From Bifidobacteriaceae bacterium (GTDB lineage: Bacteria > Actinomycetota > Actinomycetes > Actinomycetales > WQXJ01): a stretch of 19,711 nt of DNA. Shown here piece after piece: positions 19,648-19,711 of this stretch (its first letter is position 1; each line of letters begins with the position of its first letter). The notes below the pieces were generated by a model, which saw nothing but the letters and a program-made list of their open reading frames with translations, made no database searches and was not told the DNA's origin. The stretch is taken from NCBI GenBank assembly GCA_031265345.1, contig JAISCU010000093.1, positions 1 to 19,711 of the forward strand, given 5' to 3'. A program made the translations under genes and the position numbers.

Positions 19648-19711
19648 AGCTGGGCAGCTGATTTGCATCCTCCATGCCGCCCGAGACCATCGCTTTACAG
19701 CCCTGGTCGAC

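Larger units (their letters stand above)
19126..19711. other. Non-coding repeat region to the window end
   Basis: 586 bp holding, in order, a hairpin, a flanking repeat, three 93-bp units, the second flanking repeat, and a partial second copy of the hairpin loop and right arm. Long open frames cross it on both strands, but they are repeats read in GC-rich sequence, without a ribosome site or any protein family signal. Confidence 0.6.

Noticed and set aside
18129..19661. 510-codon open frame from inside rplI to the 93-bp repeats
   Set aside because: It overlaps rplI, a terminator, the Rv3235-like gene and repeats in the wrong frame. It has Arg/Pro/Ser low complexity and no start signals.

Overview
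The window is GC-rich DNA that looks like the chromosome of a high-GC Gram-positive bacterium (Actinomycetes). The evidence is the rpsF-ssb-rpsR-rplI operon with actinobacterial-type products, an Rv3235-like (DUF6459-like) gene, an actinobacterial-type inositol kinase/aldolase pair, and several genes that appear to start directly behind a -10 box (leaderless). I cannot place the family from this sequence alone.

Layout. (1) 1-2482 is the end of an integrated element, visibly richer in A than the rest. It carries a recombinase-like ORF that has lost its catalytic serine, overlapping by ATGA a full-length large serine recombinase whose reading frame runs antisense into the 3' half of a tRNA-Glu(UUC) gene (2442-2517, minus strand). 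(2) 2518-6139 is housekeeping: a CDF metal exporter, a UDP-glucose 4-epimerase preceded by a decayed 16-bp tandem repeat, and a convergent membrane-anchored family 2 glycosyltransferase. (3) 6140-6733 is non-coding, with two 57-nt hairpin elements related by compensatory base changes and a separate inverted repeat. (4) 6734-10284 holds a zinc alcohol dehydrogenase divergent from an iolC-type kinase plus inositol-pathway aldolase. An 18-20 bp palindrome lies between the divergent genes. (5) 10308-16193, minus strand, is the most interesting part. A 1210-residue secreted protein (signal peptide, 20 RTX nonapeptides, thrombospondin-3-like Ca repeats, VWA domain with intact MIDAS, hydrophobic pre-toxin segment, C-terminal restriction-endonuclease-like domain) is followed at 10, 18 and 20 bp by three tandem paralogous small cytosolic proteins. 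I read this as a polymorphic toxin followed by an array of immunity proteins. (6) 16609-18406 is the rpsF-ssb-rpsR-rplI operon with a structured leader and a strong terminator. (7) 18748-19125 is an Rv3235-like gene. (8) 19126-19711 is non-coding and contains three 93-bp tandem repeats, each with a perfect 8-bp stem, flanked by a 46/47-bp direct repeat.

How genes work together: the kinase and aldolase would carry out the two late phosphorylation/cleavage steps of myo-inositol breakdown, probably under one regulator acting at the palindrome. The large protein would deliver a nuclease to competitors while the three downstream proteins protect the producer or kin. The recombinase would mobilise the element at the left edge. 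A recurrent trait is short, decaying tandem repeats in intergenic gaps, with periods of 16, about 20, 22 and 93 bp.
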